From Kribbella albertanoniae (GTDB lineage: Bacteria > Actinomycetota > Actinomycetes > Propionibacteriales > Kribbellaceae), in NCBI RefSeq assembly GCF_004348455.1, contig NZ_SMKA01000028.1, positions 1-49,690 on the forward strand: DNA of 49,690 nt, given 5' to 3'. Positions 16,285 through 25,306 of the stretch are shown here, one piece after another. The notes beneath the pieces are model-generated. The model did not search any database. It saw only the letters and a list, made by a program, of their open reading frames with translations, and was not told the DNA's origin. The position numbers were made by a program, and so were the translations under genes. Position 1 is the stretch's first letter. Each line of letters begins with the position of its first letter.

Positions 16285-17019
16285 TCAGGCCCGCGCGGTG
16301 TCGGCACGGAACCGGCGCAGCGCGATGAAGCCGAGCACCACGGTCCAGCCGAGAACCACCAGCAGCGCCTGGGTGTCGACCCCACCCGCGGTCAGGGCGC
16401 TGCGCGAGGTCAGTCCGGTCCAGTACGCCGGGGTCAGCTGCGCGATGTGTTTCATCGCCGACGGCATCTGTTCGACCGGGAACCACAGTCCACCGAACGC
16501 TGCGATCAGCATGGTCGCCAGTCCGGTGATCGGCTGCACGCTGTCCGGCTTGGCGACGTACCCGATGACCAGCCCGAGCGCGGCGAACGGCAGGGCGCCG
16601 AGCCACGAGACGAGCGCGACCGTGATCCACTGGCCGGCACTGAGGTGGACATCGCCGACGGTCATCCCGAAGACGAAGACCACCAGCAGCGGCGGTACGG
16701 CGACCAGCAGCGACAGGATCACCTTGCTGATCACGTAGGCCTGTGGCTTCAGTGGGGTGAGGCGCAGGGTCCGGTTCCAGCCGCCGTCACGTTCGGCCGC
16801 GATCACGCCGCCGCTGCTCATCGCGGCCGACATCGAGCCGAACATCGCCATACTGACCATCACATAGGCGATCGCGGAGATTCCGCCCTCGGTCGCGTCC
16901 TTGGGAATGTTCAGGCCGAAGACCGCGAACAGCACCAGCGGCATCAGGATCGCGAAGATCAGCACTCGCTTGTTCCGCAGCGTGCGGCGGATGTCGAACA
17001 TCAGGTAGTTGCGGTTCAT
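16285..17019 (-). CDS. ABC-2 type permease
   Basis: 244 aa with six predicted helices: an N-terminal cytoplasmic stretch (MNRNYLMFDIRRTLRNKR), a first helix starting FAILMPLVLFAVFGL, and the rest of an ABC-2 exporter subunit. The ATG at 17019 overlaps the ATPase gene stop by 4 bp. Together they form an exporter of a drug, lipid or peptide. The adjacent two-component system may control it or be controlled by its substrate. Confidence 0.9.
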   Translation of the reverse strand: MNRNYLMFDIRRTLRNKRVLIFAILMPLVLFAVFGLNIPKDATEGGISAIAYVMVSMAMFGSMSAAMSSGGVIAAERDGGWNRTLRLTPLKPQAYVISKVILSLLVAVPPLLVVFVFGMTVGDVHLSAGQWITVALVSWLGALPFAALGLVIGYVAKPDSVQPITGLATMLIAAFGGLWFPVEQMPSAMKHIAQLTPAYWTGLTSRSALTAGGVDTQALLVVLGWTVVLGFIALRRFRADTARA

Positions 17020-17930
17020 GCGAGGCTCTCCTCCCCTTGAAATGCGCTGCCGTCGCTGATTGCGAGTACGGCGTCCTCGAGGTCGGCCGATGTCACTTCG
17101 ATGTCGTGGGCGGGGGTATTGCTGAGGAGATAGCGCAGGGTGTTGTCGGAGTCCGCACACTGCAGCAGTAGGACGTCGCCTCGGGTCTCGACTGTGCGGA
17201 CGCCGGGCAGGGCGGCGAGTGCGGTCACGTTGGCACCGGGGACGGTGGCCCGGATCCTGCGGCCGGAAACGCTCGCCTTGATCTGGGCAGCGGTGCCGTC
17301 GGCAACGATCTTCCCGTTGCGCATCAGCACCACGCGGTCGGCGTACGAGTCGGCTTCTTCGAGGTAGTGGGTTGCGAACAGGACAGTTCGGCCGCGGGCC
17401 GTCTCGGCGTGCATCGACGCCCAGAAGTCGCGGCGGGACTCGACATCCATGCCGGTCGTGGGTTCGTCCAGCACGATCAGATCAGGCTGCGGGATGATCG
17501 CCATCGCGAACCGCACCCGCTGCTTCTGACCGCCCGACAACCCCTTCATCGTGCGGCCGGACAGGTCGGCGATCCCGGCCCGGTCGAGCGCTTCCTGCAC
17601 CGGCATCGGCTTGCTGTGCAGGCCGGCCACCAGGTTCAGCAGTTCGCCGACCTTGGCGTCCTCGATGATCCCGCCACTCTGCAGCATCACCCCGACCTGC
17701 CCCTTGGCGATCGCCTCCTCCGGAGACCCGCCGTACACCTGCACGCTGCCCTGGTCCGGCCGCACGAGCCCGAGCAGCATCTCGATCGTGGTCGACTTGC
17801 CGGCCCCGTTCGGCCCCAGCAGTGCAACCACCTCGCCGGCCCGGATGCTCAGATCCACCCCAGCGACAGCTTGCACCGCCCCATACTTCTTGGTCACGCC
17901 CATGAGGCTGACCGCAGTAGTTGTCGTCAT
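17016..17930 (-). CDS. ABC transporter ATPase (ABC-2 exporter)
   Basis: 304 aa. Walker A is GPNGAGKST, the signature is LSGGQKQRV and Walker B is LIVLDEPTTGMD; a C-terminal extension of about 80 residues is normal for DrrA/CcmA-type exporter ATPases. The ATG at 17930 (TTTTAVSLMGV) gives the usual N-terminus, although the frame stays open further upstream. It is the first gene of a five-gene operon: ATPase, permease, histidine kinase, response regulator, exonuclease. Confidence 0.92.
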   Translation of the reverse strand: MTTTTAVSLMGVTKKYGAVQAVAGVDLSIRAGEVVALLGPNGAGKSTTIEMLLGLVRPDQGSVQVYGGSPEEAIAKGQVGVMLQSGGIIEDAKVGELLNLVAGLHSKPMPVQEALDRAGIADLSGRTMKGLSGGQKQRVRFAMAIIPQPDLIVLDEPTTGMDVESRRDFWASMHAETARGRTVLFATHYLEEADSYADRVVLMRNGKIVADGTAAQIKASVSGRRIRATVPGANVTALAALPGVRTVETRGDVLLLQCADSDNTLRYLLSNTPAHDIEVTSADLEDAVLAISDGSAFQGEESLA

Positions 17931-18280
17931 ACCCGGAAGCCTGCTGCCGCGGCGCTTGTCATCCCTCGACCAGCCGTCACCACCCGTCCATGACATCCGT
18001 CAGCCGCATCCCAGGGTCGCTTCTCAGGGTCCCGATCAGGGGCAACGTCGGTAAGAACACGTAGTGGTGGGGTGCGGCGGGCCGGTGCGACCGGAGACAG
18101 GCGGGAGCGCGGGTCTACGTATATGACTACTACCTGTCCTTACCGACGCTTGATACTGCGCGAGGGCTGGAGGTCGGACGCTTGGTTCCGGATCACTAGC
18201 TCCACCTGAGGGTTTGATGCAACGGTTCGGTTCCGCGGACCCGTTTTGCCTGCACGGCGACGGATGCGGAGGCGGCAACG
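17931..18280. other. 350-bp divergent intergenic region
   Basis: No gene is convincing. It should carry the promoters of the ABC/two-component operon (minus) and the heparinase-like gene (plus). A 10-bp inverted repeat with arms 18046-18055 and 18139-18148 flanks a central segment containing TACGTA. GGAGG at 18268-18272 is the ribosome site of the next gene. No riboswitch was recognised. Confidence 0.5.
18046..18148. repeat. separated inverted repeat CGTCGGTAAG/CTTACCGACG
   Basis: The arms at 18046-18055 and 18139-18148 are exact complements 83 nt apart, between two divergent transcription units. They could be two half-operators allowing DNA looping, or the base stem of a structured leader. 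Evidence is sequence only. Confidence 0.4.
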
Positions 18281-20149
18281 ATGGGCGTTCGGGCGAAGGC
18301 CGTGGGGCTGGGTGTTGTGTGCGTAGTGGTGTGCGGGACTGCGGTGGTGGTGCCGAGGATGATGGCGAAACCTGAGTCTGGTAAGGAGATCGACTCGATC
18401 ACGATGATCGATCTGCCGATGTCGGCACCGGCGGCGGGCGTGCCCGGGTATCCGTGTCAGGGGTTCAGTGGGATCGAGAAGAAGGTGCCGCTGCCCGCGT
18501 TGATGAACGATACGTTTGCCTGGGGCAACACTGCGCCGTACCAGGTGGGGAACGGAGCCGGCGATATCAAGTGGGACTCCGATCCCTATCAGAACCTGAG
18601 CTGGCACTTGTGGTTGCATTCCCTGCGCTGGCTGGGCAACGGCGTGCACGCGATCAAGGCCGGTGACCCGAAGGCGACCGAGCGGGTGCTCGCGATCGTG
18701 CGGGACTGGGTGCGGGACAACCCGTTCTCGTGGAAGCGCAACACGAGTGCGTCGGAGTCGACGATGCACCGGACGAACGTGCTGATCTGTGTGCGGCAGT
18801 CACTGCTGACGCAGCTGAAGGCGAAGACGCTACCGGCGCAGTACAAGTGGCTCGACGAGGCGCTGATGACGCACGCCCGGTATCTGATCGACAACTGGAG
18901 TGGCGCGCACAACCACGGGACCGATCAGAGCATCGCGTTGCTCGGCGTGGGATGTACGTACGGGCGGAAGGACCTGATGAAGCTCGCTGCGCAGCGGCTG
19001 AACAAAGGGGTGCGGACCGCGCTCGACGAGGAAGGGTCGACCAACGAGCAGGCGGTCGGGTACGCGGACTTCAACTACCGGCTGTGGGGACGCGCCGCGG
19101 ATCGCCTGCGCGACTGCGGGGTGAATCCCGGCCCGGCGATCGAGACCCGTCGGCAGGCTCTGGGGGAGTGGCTGGCCACGGCGACCACCGCGACCGGGTA
19201 CCTGCATCAGATCGGCAACACCGGTCAGCAGAAGCTGCCCAACGTTCCCGGTACGCCGATGGAGTACGTCGCCACCCAGGGCAAGAAGGGGAAGAAGCCG
19301 CAGCTCCGGACGGCGATCTACAAGGCGGGATACGTGTTCGGGCGGACGGGGTGGGGTGAGAAGCGGCCGTTCGCCGAGGAGTCGACGTACTCGCTCCGTT
19401 TCGGGGTTGCGCGCCGGTGGCACGGTCACGAGGACCACACCGCGATCACCTACAACTGGAAGGGACACGACATCCTGATCGATCCCGGGTACGGCGGTCA
19501 TCAGGCGCAGGCTCGGCAGGAGTGGGCCAAGGGGCCGGCCGCGCACAACCAGATGACGATCCCGACCGCCACGGCCAAGAGCCCGGTGACCCGGCTGGTG
19601 GGTTCGGTGAGTACGCCGAACTCGGACTACTTCCAGTTGTCGGATCGGCCCGCTGAGGGAGTCGACCGGACGCGGGATGTCCTTGTTCTCAAGGATCCTG
19701 ACCTGGTGATCACGCTGGACCGGGGTGCGTCGTCCAGTCCGCAGCGGTACGAGACGCTGTGGCATCTGGCGCCGGGGCAGAAGGTCGACGTCACGTCGCC
19801 CACGACGGCTGTTGCGGGAAAGCCGGGAGCTGCCGTCCGGACGCATCTCCTGCACATTCCGATCGGCGGCGAGGCCGGTACGACGACTGTTGAGGAAGGT
19901 CGTGAGAATCCGCCGCAGGGCTGGTTCTTCAAGGACATCTTCACGGTGTTGCCGGCACCGGTCGTCAAGTTCACGCACACGGGACAGGACGCGCGGATTC
20001 TCTCGGCCATCGTGCCGGCGGCGGCAGCGGATCAGGTCAGTTACACAACCCGGCCGGCGGGCGCCAACGTCGTACTGGATCTCGTCGTCGGCGCCCAGCG
20101 GGTCAGCATCAAGATCACCCCGGAAGGGCGGCTGACCCGCCTACCCTGA
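18281..20149 (+). CDS. heparinase II/III-like polysaccharide lyase, secreted or membrane-anchored
   Basis: 622 aa. An N-terminal hydrophobic segment (about 7-24) acts as signal or anchor. Residues about 75-330 form an alpha/alpha barrel typical of the N-terminal half of alginate/heparin-type lyases, with GAHNHGTDQ around 208-216. The C-terminal half is a beta-sandwich of the heparinase II/III family, with HGHEDH at 381-386 and IDPGYGGH. These histidines and the Asn/His in the first motif are candidate catalytic or metal-binding residues. GGAGG lies 8 nt before the ATG. The substrate would be a uronic-acid polysaccharide, not identifiable from sequence. It converges on the chitinase gene with a 6-bp gap. 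Confidence 0.85.
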   Translation: MGVRAKAVGLGVVCVVVCGTAVVVPRMMAKPESGKEIDSITMIDLPMSAPAAGVPGYPCQGFSGIEKKVPLPALMNDTFAWGNTAPYQVGNGAGDIKWDSDPYQNLSWHLWLHSLRWLGNGVHAIKAGDPKATERVLAIVRDWVRDNPFSWKRNTSASESTMHRTNVLICVRQSLLTQLKAKTLPAQYKWLDEALMTHARYLIDNWSGAHNHGTDQSIALLGVGCTYGRKDLMKLAAQRLNKGVRTALDEEGSTNEQAVGYADFNYRLWGRAADRLRDCGVNPGPAIETRRQALGEWLATATTATGYLHQIGNTGQQKLPNVPGTPMEYVATQGKKGKKPQLRTAIYKAGYVFGRTGWGEKRPFAEESTYSLRFGVARRWHGHEDHTAITYNWKGHDILIDPGYGGHQAQARQEWAKGPAAHNQMTIPTATAKSPVTRLVGSVSTPNSDYFQLSDRPAEGVDRTRDVLVLKDPDLVITLDRGASSSPQRYETLWHLAPGQKVDVTSPTTAVAGKPGAAVRTHLLHIPIGGEAGTTTVEEGRENPPQGWFFKDIFTVLPAPVVKFTHTGQDARILSAIVPAAAADQVSYTTRPAGANVVLDLVVGAQRVSIKITPEGRLTRLP

Positions 20150-20155
20150 GCGAGG

Positions 20156-21550
20156 TCAGGCCGGGAGAGTCCAGATCTGGTTGGCGGTTGCTGCGCAGTC
20201 CCAGATCTGCAGCCGGGTGCCATCGGCCGAGCTCTGGCCGGTGGCATCGAGGCAGCGGCCGGAGTTGGGGTTGCGGAGGTTGCCGTTGCTCTGGGCCTGC
20301 CAGCTCTGGGCGCCGGTGCCGTTGCAGTCGTACAGCTGGGTGACGGTGCCGTTGGCGGTACCGGCCGCGGCGACGTCCAAGCACTTGCCGAGGGCACGGA
20401 TCGTGCCGTCGGTGCTGACTGTCCAGGTCTGGCCGGCGCCGGTGCCACAACCCCACAGCTGTACGGCGGTGCCGTTCGCACTGTTGCCGCCAGCAACATC
20501 TACGCACTTGCCGGCGATGCCCTTGATCTGACCGGTCTTACCGGTCGGCGGGTTCTGGGTGCCACCGGCCGCGTCGAAGATGGCGCTGAGCAGGGAGAGG
20601 CTGCCGGTGGCGTCCTGGGACAGCTCCCAGTTCATGATGCCGCCGGCGTTCGCGACTGCCCATTGGGTCTTACGCTTGATGGTCGGGATGCCGTTGTAGC
20701 ACTGCTGACCGCCGTTGTTGTAGCAGTCCACGTTCGCGTTGGCTGGGTTCGCCGCGACGATGTCCTTGTAGGCGACGTACGTCGGCCGGCTGTAGAACGG
20801 AACGCCGAGCACGGTCTTGGCCTTCGGTAGACCACGGTTCTTCCAGAAGTTCGCTGCGCCGATCGACCAGTCGTAGTTGGCGTGCGGGCTGCCGCCGTCG
20901 TACGCCATGATGTTCAGCCAGTCGACGGCGGCGAAGACGGCCGGCTGGACGCCGTTCGCCGTACCGCCTTCGGAGACGACGGCCGCGGTGAGCAGCTTGC
21001 CGTTGTTGTGCAACGTGGTGCTCAGCTGCTGCATCAGCAGCGTGAAGCGGTCGCCCGAGACACCCGGATCCGGGTACTCCCAGTCGATGTCGACGCCGTC
21101 CAGGTTGTACTGGTTGATGGCGCCCATGACGGCGTTCACGAAGGTGGTCCGGGAGCCGGAGTTCGTGGCCAGCTGCTCGAACGCGGAGTCGTTGCCGTTG
21201 TTCCAGCCACCGATGGCCAGCGACACCTTGACGCCGTTCTGATGCGCGAGGCTGACCAGCTGGTTCAGCTTCCCGGGATCGGGGATGGCCTGCAGCGAAC
21301 CGTTGGAGTTCGGCAGCGCGAACGAGTAGTTGATGTGGGTGAGCTTGCTGTACTGGATCGCGGTGACGCTGCCCGACCAGGAAGGCATGTAACCGACACT
21401 CTTGAATCCGGGCGGCAAAGCCTCGGCCGCGGTGGTAGCCGCCGGCGCGGCCTCGGCCTCCGGTGCGGAGACGGTGGTGCCGATCAGCCCGGCCGTGCCG
21501 GTGACCAGGGCGAGCGCTGCGATCGCAAGGCGACTTCGGGAAAACTTCAT
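20156..21550 (-). CDS. secreted chitinase GH18 with C-terminal CBM13
   Basis: 464 aa. A Sec signal peptide (basic start, hydrophobic core about 7-28) precedes a GH18 barrel: SxGG-type motif LAIGGWN (111-117) and DGVDIDWEYP at 151-160 with catalytic Glu158. Residues about 340-464 are a ricin-B-type lectin domain with three repeats ending in QTWTV, QSWQA and QIWTL, which would bind chitin or other glycans. AAAGGA lies upstream of the ATG. The enzyme is exported to cleave chitin. Direct repeats and an 18-bp palindrome upstream may serve regulation. Confidence 0.95.
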   Translation of the reverse strand: MKFSRSRLAIAALALVTGTAGLIGTTVSAPEAEAAPAATTAAEALPPGFKSVGYMPSWSGSVTAIQYSKLTHINYSFALPNSNGSLQAIPDPGKLNQLVSLAHQNGVKVSLAIGGWNNGNDSAFEQLATNSGSRTTFVNAVMGAINQYNLDGVDIDWEYPDPGVSGDRFTLLMQQLSTTLHNNGKLLTAAVVSEGGTANGVQPAVFAAVDWLNIMAYDGGSPHANYDWSIGAANFWKNRGLPKAKTVLGVPFYSRPTYVAYKDIVAANPANANVDCYNNGGQQCYNGIPTIKRKTQWAVANAGGIMNWELSQDATGSLSLLSAIFDAAGGTQNPPTGKTGQIKGIAGKCVDVAGGNSANGTAVQLWGCGTGAGQTWTVSTDGTIRALGKCLDVAAAGTANGTVTQLYDCNGTGAQSWQAQSNGNLRNPNSGRCLDATGQSSADGTRLQIWDCAATANQIWTLPA

Positions 21551-21679
21551 GGGGGCGGTGTCCTTTCGGAGGGGACCCCCGGGCAGCAGCCAGCGAACGG
21601 TCGACTCAGCACCTTCCGGGGGCGGTTGTTGCGAAGGCGAAGATAAGTAAAGATCTGACCGAAGTGCCGTTAGTTTCCA

Positions 21680-21732
21680 GCGTCAAGACAGTCGCGTCAA
21701 GGCGTCGCGGCCTCCGAGAATGCGCATTCTCG
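21680..21732. promoter_or_regulatory. upstream region of the chitinase: direct repeats and palindrome
   Basis: GCGTCAAG occurs at 21680-21687 and 21694-21701; on the minus strand each reads CTTGACGC and contains a TTGACG -35-like element. CGAGAATGCGCATTCTCG at 21715-21732 is a perfect 18-bp palindrome. All lie 130-180 bp upstream of the chitinase start, after the end of the TetR gene. The palindrome could instead be a terminator for TetR. The known Streptomyces DasR site is not evident. Confidence 0.4.
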
Positions 21733-21790
21733 CCGCCCCCGGAAAACCCTGCAGGGAAAGCGGTACCGGGTCAGGACAACGCTTGCCGGC

Positions 21791-22423
21791 TCAGCTTTTG
21801 CTGAGGGTGTCGAGGCCTTGCCAGAGGAGGTCTTTGAGGGTTCGGGCGACTTTTTGCGGGGTGGGGGGATTCGGGGTGCGGGTGCGCCAGATGGCGAGGC
21901 GTTCGGTGGCGCCGGAGATGGAGTGGGCGAGGATCTCGATCTCGGCGTCGTCCGTCGGGCGGCTCGGCGGGAGGTTCAGGCGGACCATCGCGGCGATCAG
22001 TTCGACGAAGGCATTGCGAACCTCTTCGGTGGTGGCGGCCATCGGGCCGGTGGCGAGCATGCCTTCGTCGATCAGGACCGACCAGGCCTGTGGGTGCTCG
22101 TCGAGGAACTGGAACCAGGCGACGAAACCGGCGTAGAGCGCGTTCTCGACATCGGTCGCGGCCATCACGGCGTCCGAGACGGTCTCCAGGAGCTGGGCGC
22201 GGAGGCGGGCCAGGCAGGCGAGGAACAGTCCGTCCTTGGAGCCGTAGTACTGGTAGATCAGCGGTTTCGAGACGCCGACCGCGGCGGCGATGTCGTCCAT
22301 CGAGGTGCCCTGGTAGCCGCGTTCGCCGAAGATCCGCTCGGCGGCGGCGAGGATCTCGCGCTCGCGGGCGGCCCGGTCACGTCGTCGCTTCGGAGGCTGC
22401 TCAGTGGTGGACGTCACTTGCAC
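21791..22423 (-). CDS. TetR-family regulator
   Basis: 210 aa from GTG 22423 (GTG 22417 is two codons further in). The N-terminal helix-turn-helix (about 15-65) shows ILAAAERIFGERGYQG, TSMDDIAAAVGVSKPLIYQYY and the following helix; the rest is a ligand-binding helical domain. It is divergent from the flavin monooxygenase gene, with a 19-bp inverted repeat between them, so it probably represses both itself and the monooxygenase. The inducer is unknown. Confidence 0.9.
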   Translation of the reverse strand: MQVTSTTEQPPKRRRDRAAREREILAAAERIFGERGYQGTSMDDIAAAVGVSKPLIYQYYGSKDGLFLACLARLRAQLLETVSDAVMAATDVENALYAGFVAWFQFLDEHPQAWSVLIDEGMLATGPMAATTEEVRNAFVELIAAMVRLNLPPSRPTDDAEIEILAHSISGATERLAIWRTRTPNPPTPQKVARTLKDLLWQGLDTLSKS

Positions 22424-22442
22424 AGCGTAACTGACTCCGAGT

Positions 22443-22461
22443 AACTTACTGGGAGTAAGTT
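22443..22461. promoter_or_regulatory. TetR operator between regulator and monooxygenase
   Basis: AACTTACT-GGG-AGTAAGTT is a perfect inverted repeat with a 3-nt spacer. An overlapping smaller repeat, AGTAA-C-TTACT, sits at its left edge. It lies 20 bp from the TetR start and 32 bp from the monooxygenase start, a classic position for divergent control. Confidence 0.7.
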
Positions 22462-22493
22462 CCGGCGGTGTCAGTTCAGCGGAGGAGGCCGGC

Positions 22494-23948
22494 ATGGAGA
22501 ACAAGCACCGGATCGTGGTGATCGGCACCGGGTTCGCGGGGATCGGGATGGCGGTCCGCCTCAAGCAGGCCGGGTACGACGACTTCGTCGTACTGGAGCG
22601 CGCGAACGACGTCGGTGGCACCTGGCGGGACAACACCTACCCGGGCTGCCGCTGCGACGTACCGTCCCATCTGTACTCGTTCTCCTTCGCGCCGAATCCC
22701 GAGTGGTCGTCGACGTTCTCCCCGCAGCCCGAGATCGAGCAGTACCTCCGCGACGTCACCGATCGGTACGACGTTCGCCGGCACATCCGGTTCGGTCACA
22801 CCGTCGAGTCCGCGAACTGGGAGGACGGCGAGTGGCGGATCCGCACCGACCAGGGTGATTTCGTCGCCCAGTTCATGCTGTCCGGGATGGGTCCGCTGGC
22901 CGAGCCGTCCGTCCCGAAGCTGCCCGGGATCGAGGACTTCGAGGGCGAGGTCTTCCACTCCGCGCGCTGGAACCACGATCTCGATCTGGCCGGCCGCAAG
23001 GTCGCCGTCATCGGCACCGGCGCCTCGGCGATCCAGTTCGTCCCGGCGATCCAGCCGGAGGTCGAGGAGCTGCATCTGTTCCAGCGGACGCCGCCGTGGG
23101 TGATGCCGCGGCCGGACCGCAAGATCAGCGCGACGGAGAAGGCCGTCTATCGCCGGTTTCCCCTTGTGCAGAAGGCGGTTCGGGCCGCGATCTACTGGGG
23201 TCGCGAGTCGATGGTGCTCGGCTTCGCCAAGCTGCCCGCGATCATGAAGCAGGCGCAGAAGGTCGCCGAGAAGCATCTCCAGCACCAGATTCGCGACCCG
23301 AAGCTGCGCGCCAAGGTGACACCCGACTTCACCCTCGGCTGCAAGCGTGTCCTGATCTCCGACGACTACTACCCGGCCCTCGCCCGCCCGAACGTCGACG
23401 TGATCACCGACGGCGTCGCCGAGGTCACCCCGACCGGCATTGTTGACAGCGCGGGCGTGAAGCGCGAGGTCGACACGATCATCTACGGCACCGGTTTCCG
23501 CGTCACCGACCTCCCGGTGATGGACATGGTGCACGGCCGCGACGGCCTCTCCCTCCGCGACGCGTGGGCGGACGGCATGGAGGCCCACCTCGGTACGGCG
23601 GTCGCCGGCTTCCCGAACTTCTTCCTGCTGATCGGCCCGAACACCGGCCTCGGCCACAGCTCGATGGTCTTCATGATCGAGTCCCAGATCGCCTACATCC
23701 TGGATGCGCTCCGGGAGATCGATGCCAAGGGTCTGCGTGAGGTCGAGGTCCGGCCGGAGGTGCAGCGCGCGTTCGTCGACGGCGTCCGGACCTCGATGAA
23801 GAACACCATCTGGACCCGGGGCGGCTGCACGAGCTGGTACCTCGACGCCCAGGGTCGCAACACCACGCTCTGGCCGTCCTTCACCTTCCGGTTCCGGCAG
23901 CTCACCCGGCGCTTCGATGCGGACGAATACCAGACCCTCGCTATGTGA
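22494..23948 (+). CDS. flavin-containing monooxygenase, Baeyer-Villiger type
   Basis: 484 aa. It has an FAD Rossmann motif GTGFAGIG near the N-terminus, then GGTWRDNTYPGCRCD. The Baeyer-Villiger fingerprint FEGEVFHSARWNHD is followed by the NADPH Rossmann motif VIGTGASAIQF. It would insert one oxygen atom into a ketone, or oxidise another soft nucleophile, using NADPH and O2. GGAGGAGG precedes the ATG. The divergent TetR gene and operator indicate substrate-inducible expression. Confidence 0.9.
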   Translation: MENKHRIVVIGTGFAGIGMAVRLKQAGYDDFVVLERANDVGGTWRDNTYPGCRCDVPSHLYSFSFAPNPEWSSTFSPQPEIEQYLRDVTDRYDVRRHIRFGHTVESANWEDGEWRIRTDQGDFVAQFMLSGMGPLAEPSVPKLPGIEDFEGEVFHSARWNHDLDLAGRKVAVIGTGASAIQFVPAIQPEVEELHLFQRTPPWVMPRPDRKISATEKAVYRRFPLVQKAVRAAIYWGRESMVLGFAKLPAIMKQAQKVAEKHLQHQIRDPKLRAKVTPDFTLGCKRVLISDDYYPALARPNVDVITDGVAEVTPTGIVDSAGVKREVDTIIYGTGFRVTDLPVMDMVHGRDGLSLRDAWADGMEAHLGTAVAGFPNFFLLIGPNTGLGHSSMVFMIESQIAYILDALREIDAKGLREVEVRPEVQRAFVDGVRTSMKNTIWTRGGCTSWYLDAQGRNTTLWPSFTFRFRQLTRRFDADEYQTLAM

Positions 23949-23998
23949 CATCGTGCGTGTTACATTCGATCGGTCAGATACCTGATCGGAGGGCCGCC

Positions 23999-25306
23999 GT
24001 GCTGGACCTGCTGGTACCACTGCACGGGATCGGCGGTCGCGGAGACCTCCCGGTCCCGCTCTGGCTGGCGATCTACTCGGCCGGCGCCGCGGTGGCCGTC
24101 TCGTTCTTCGCGCTCGCGGCCTTCTGGTCACGCCCGCGCTTCGAGACCACCGGCGGTACGGCGCTCGCCTGGCTGACCCGTCTGGTCGATGCTCGGCCGG
24201 TGCGCTGGTTGCTGAAGCTGGCCGGTCTCCTGGCGCTCGGTCTGCTGATCGGTGCGGCCTGGTTCGGCAGCGACTCTCCCGCGGAGAGCCCGGCGCCGAC
24301 CTGGCTGTACGTGTGGATCTGGGTCGGCATCATCCCGCTGTCCCTGCTCCTCGGTCCGATCTGGCGGCTCGCCAATCCGCTGCGCACGATCGCGGGCCTG
24401 GTACGGCGGACGTCGTACCGGCGTCTTCCGGAACGGATCGCGTACTGGCCGGCGGTCGCCGGGCTGGCTGGTTTCCTCTGGCTGGAACTCGTCTACCCGG
24501 GCGCCTCCGAACCGCTCGTGGTCGCAGCTTTCGTCACGGTCTACGCGGTGCTGAATGTTGCCGCAGGCATCGTTTACGGACCGGCGTGGTTCGGGATCGG
24601 CGACACCTTCGAGGTGTACGCCGAGGTCCTGGCTCGGTTGAGTCCGCTCGGTCGCGGGGCCGACGGCCGGCTGGTGATCCGCAACCCGCTGGCCGGGCTG
24701 GCCGCGATGCCGCAGCGGTCCGGGATCGTCGCGCTGCTATGCCTGCTGCTCGGGTCGACCGCGTTCGACGGGATCTCGCGCTGGTCGGCCTGGACCAGCC
24801 GGACCGCCGAGCTGAACCATGTCGTTGTTTACACGGGAGGCCTGACCGTCGCGGTGGCGATCGTGACCGCGCTCTTCGTCCTCGCCGCCCGGACCACCGG
24901 TACGGCGGACATCCGGCCAGGGGCGGTTGGCGGAGCCGGACTGCCGGGTGCGTTCGTGCACTCGCTGGTCCCGATCGCGATCGGGTATGCGGTCGCGCAC
25001 TACTTCTCGTTCGCGATGTTCCAGGGGCAGGAAGGTGTGCTGCTCGCGACCGATCCGTTCGGCCGCGGCTGGGACCTGCTCGGTACCAGCGGGATGCGGA
25101 TCGACTACGCGTTTCTCGGTACCGGGGTGATCGCCGGCGTACAGATCGGCGCGATCGTGCTCGGACACGTACTCGGGGTGGTGTCCGCGCACGATCGCGC
25201 GGCCGGTCTGTTCCGGCGGCGGCAACTGCGGCAGGCGCAGTACCCGATGCTCGCAGCGATGGTCGCTTTCACGGCCGGCGGGATTGCGCTGGTGACGGCC
25301 TCATGA
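23999..25306 (+). CDS. polytopic membrane protein of unknown function, 435 aa
   Basis: From GTG 23999, with GGAGGG 5 nt upstream. About ten to twelve hydrophobic helices. Conserved-looking motifs within membrane segments are GPIWRLANPLRTI, GSTAFDGIS, HSLVPIAIGYAVAHYFS and LGHVLGVVSAHDRA, including several histidines. From memory, related actinobacterial proteins are sometimes labelled fenitrothion hydrolase, but nothing here shows a hydrolase. The last codons overlap the start of an 83-aa protein by 4 bp, so the two are co-translated. An imperfect repeat (GATCGG, TCAGATACCTGA) lies just upstream of the ribosome site. Confidence 0.7.
   Translation: MLDLLVPLHGIGGRGDLPVPLWLAIYSAGAAVAVSFFALAAFWSRPRFETTGGTALAWLTRLVDARPVRWLLKLAGLLALGLLIGAAWFGSDSPAESPAPTWLYVWIWVGIIPLSLLLGPIWRLANPLRTIAGLVRRTSYRRLPERIAYWPAVAGLAGFLWLELVYPGASEPLVVAAFVTVYAVLNVAAGIVYGPAWFGIGDTFEVYAEVLARLSPLGRGADGRLVIRNPLAGLAAMPQRSGIVALLCLLLGSTAFDGISRWSAWTSRTAELNHVVVYTGGLTVAVAIVTALFVLAARTTGTADIRPGAVGGAGLPGAFVHSLVPIAIGYAVAHYFSFAMFQGQEGVLLATDPFGRGWDLLGTSGMRIDYAFLGTGVIAGVQIGAIVLGHVLGVVSAHDRAAGLFRRRQLRQAQYPMLAAMVAFTAGGIALVTAS

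Noticed and set aside
18150..18270. Possible riboswitch in the leader of the heparinase-like gene
   Set aside because: No known consensus could be matched and no clear switching stems were found.
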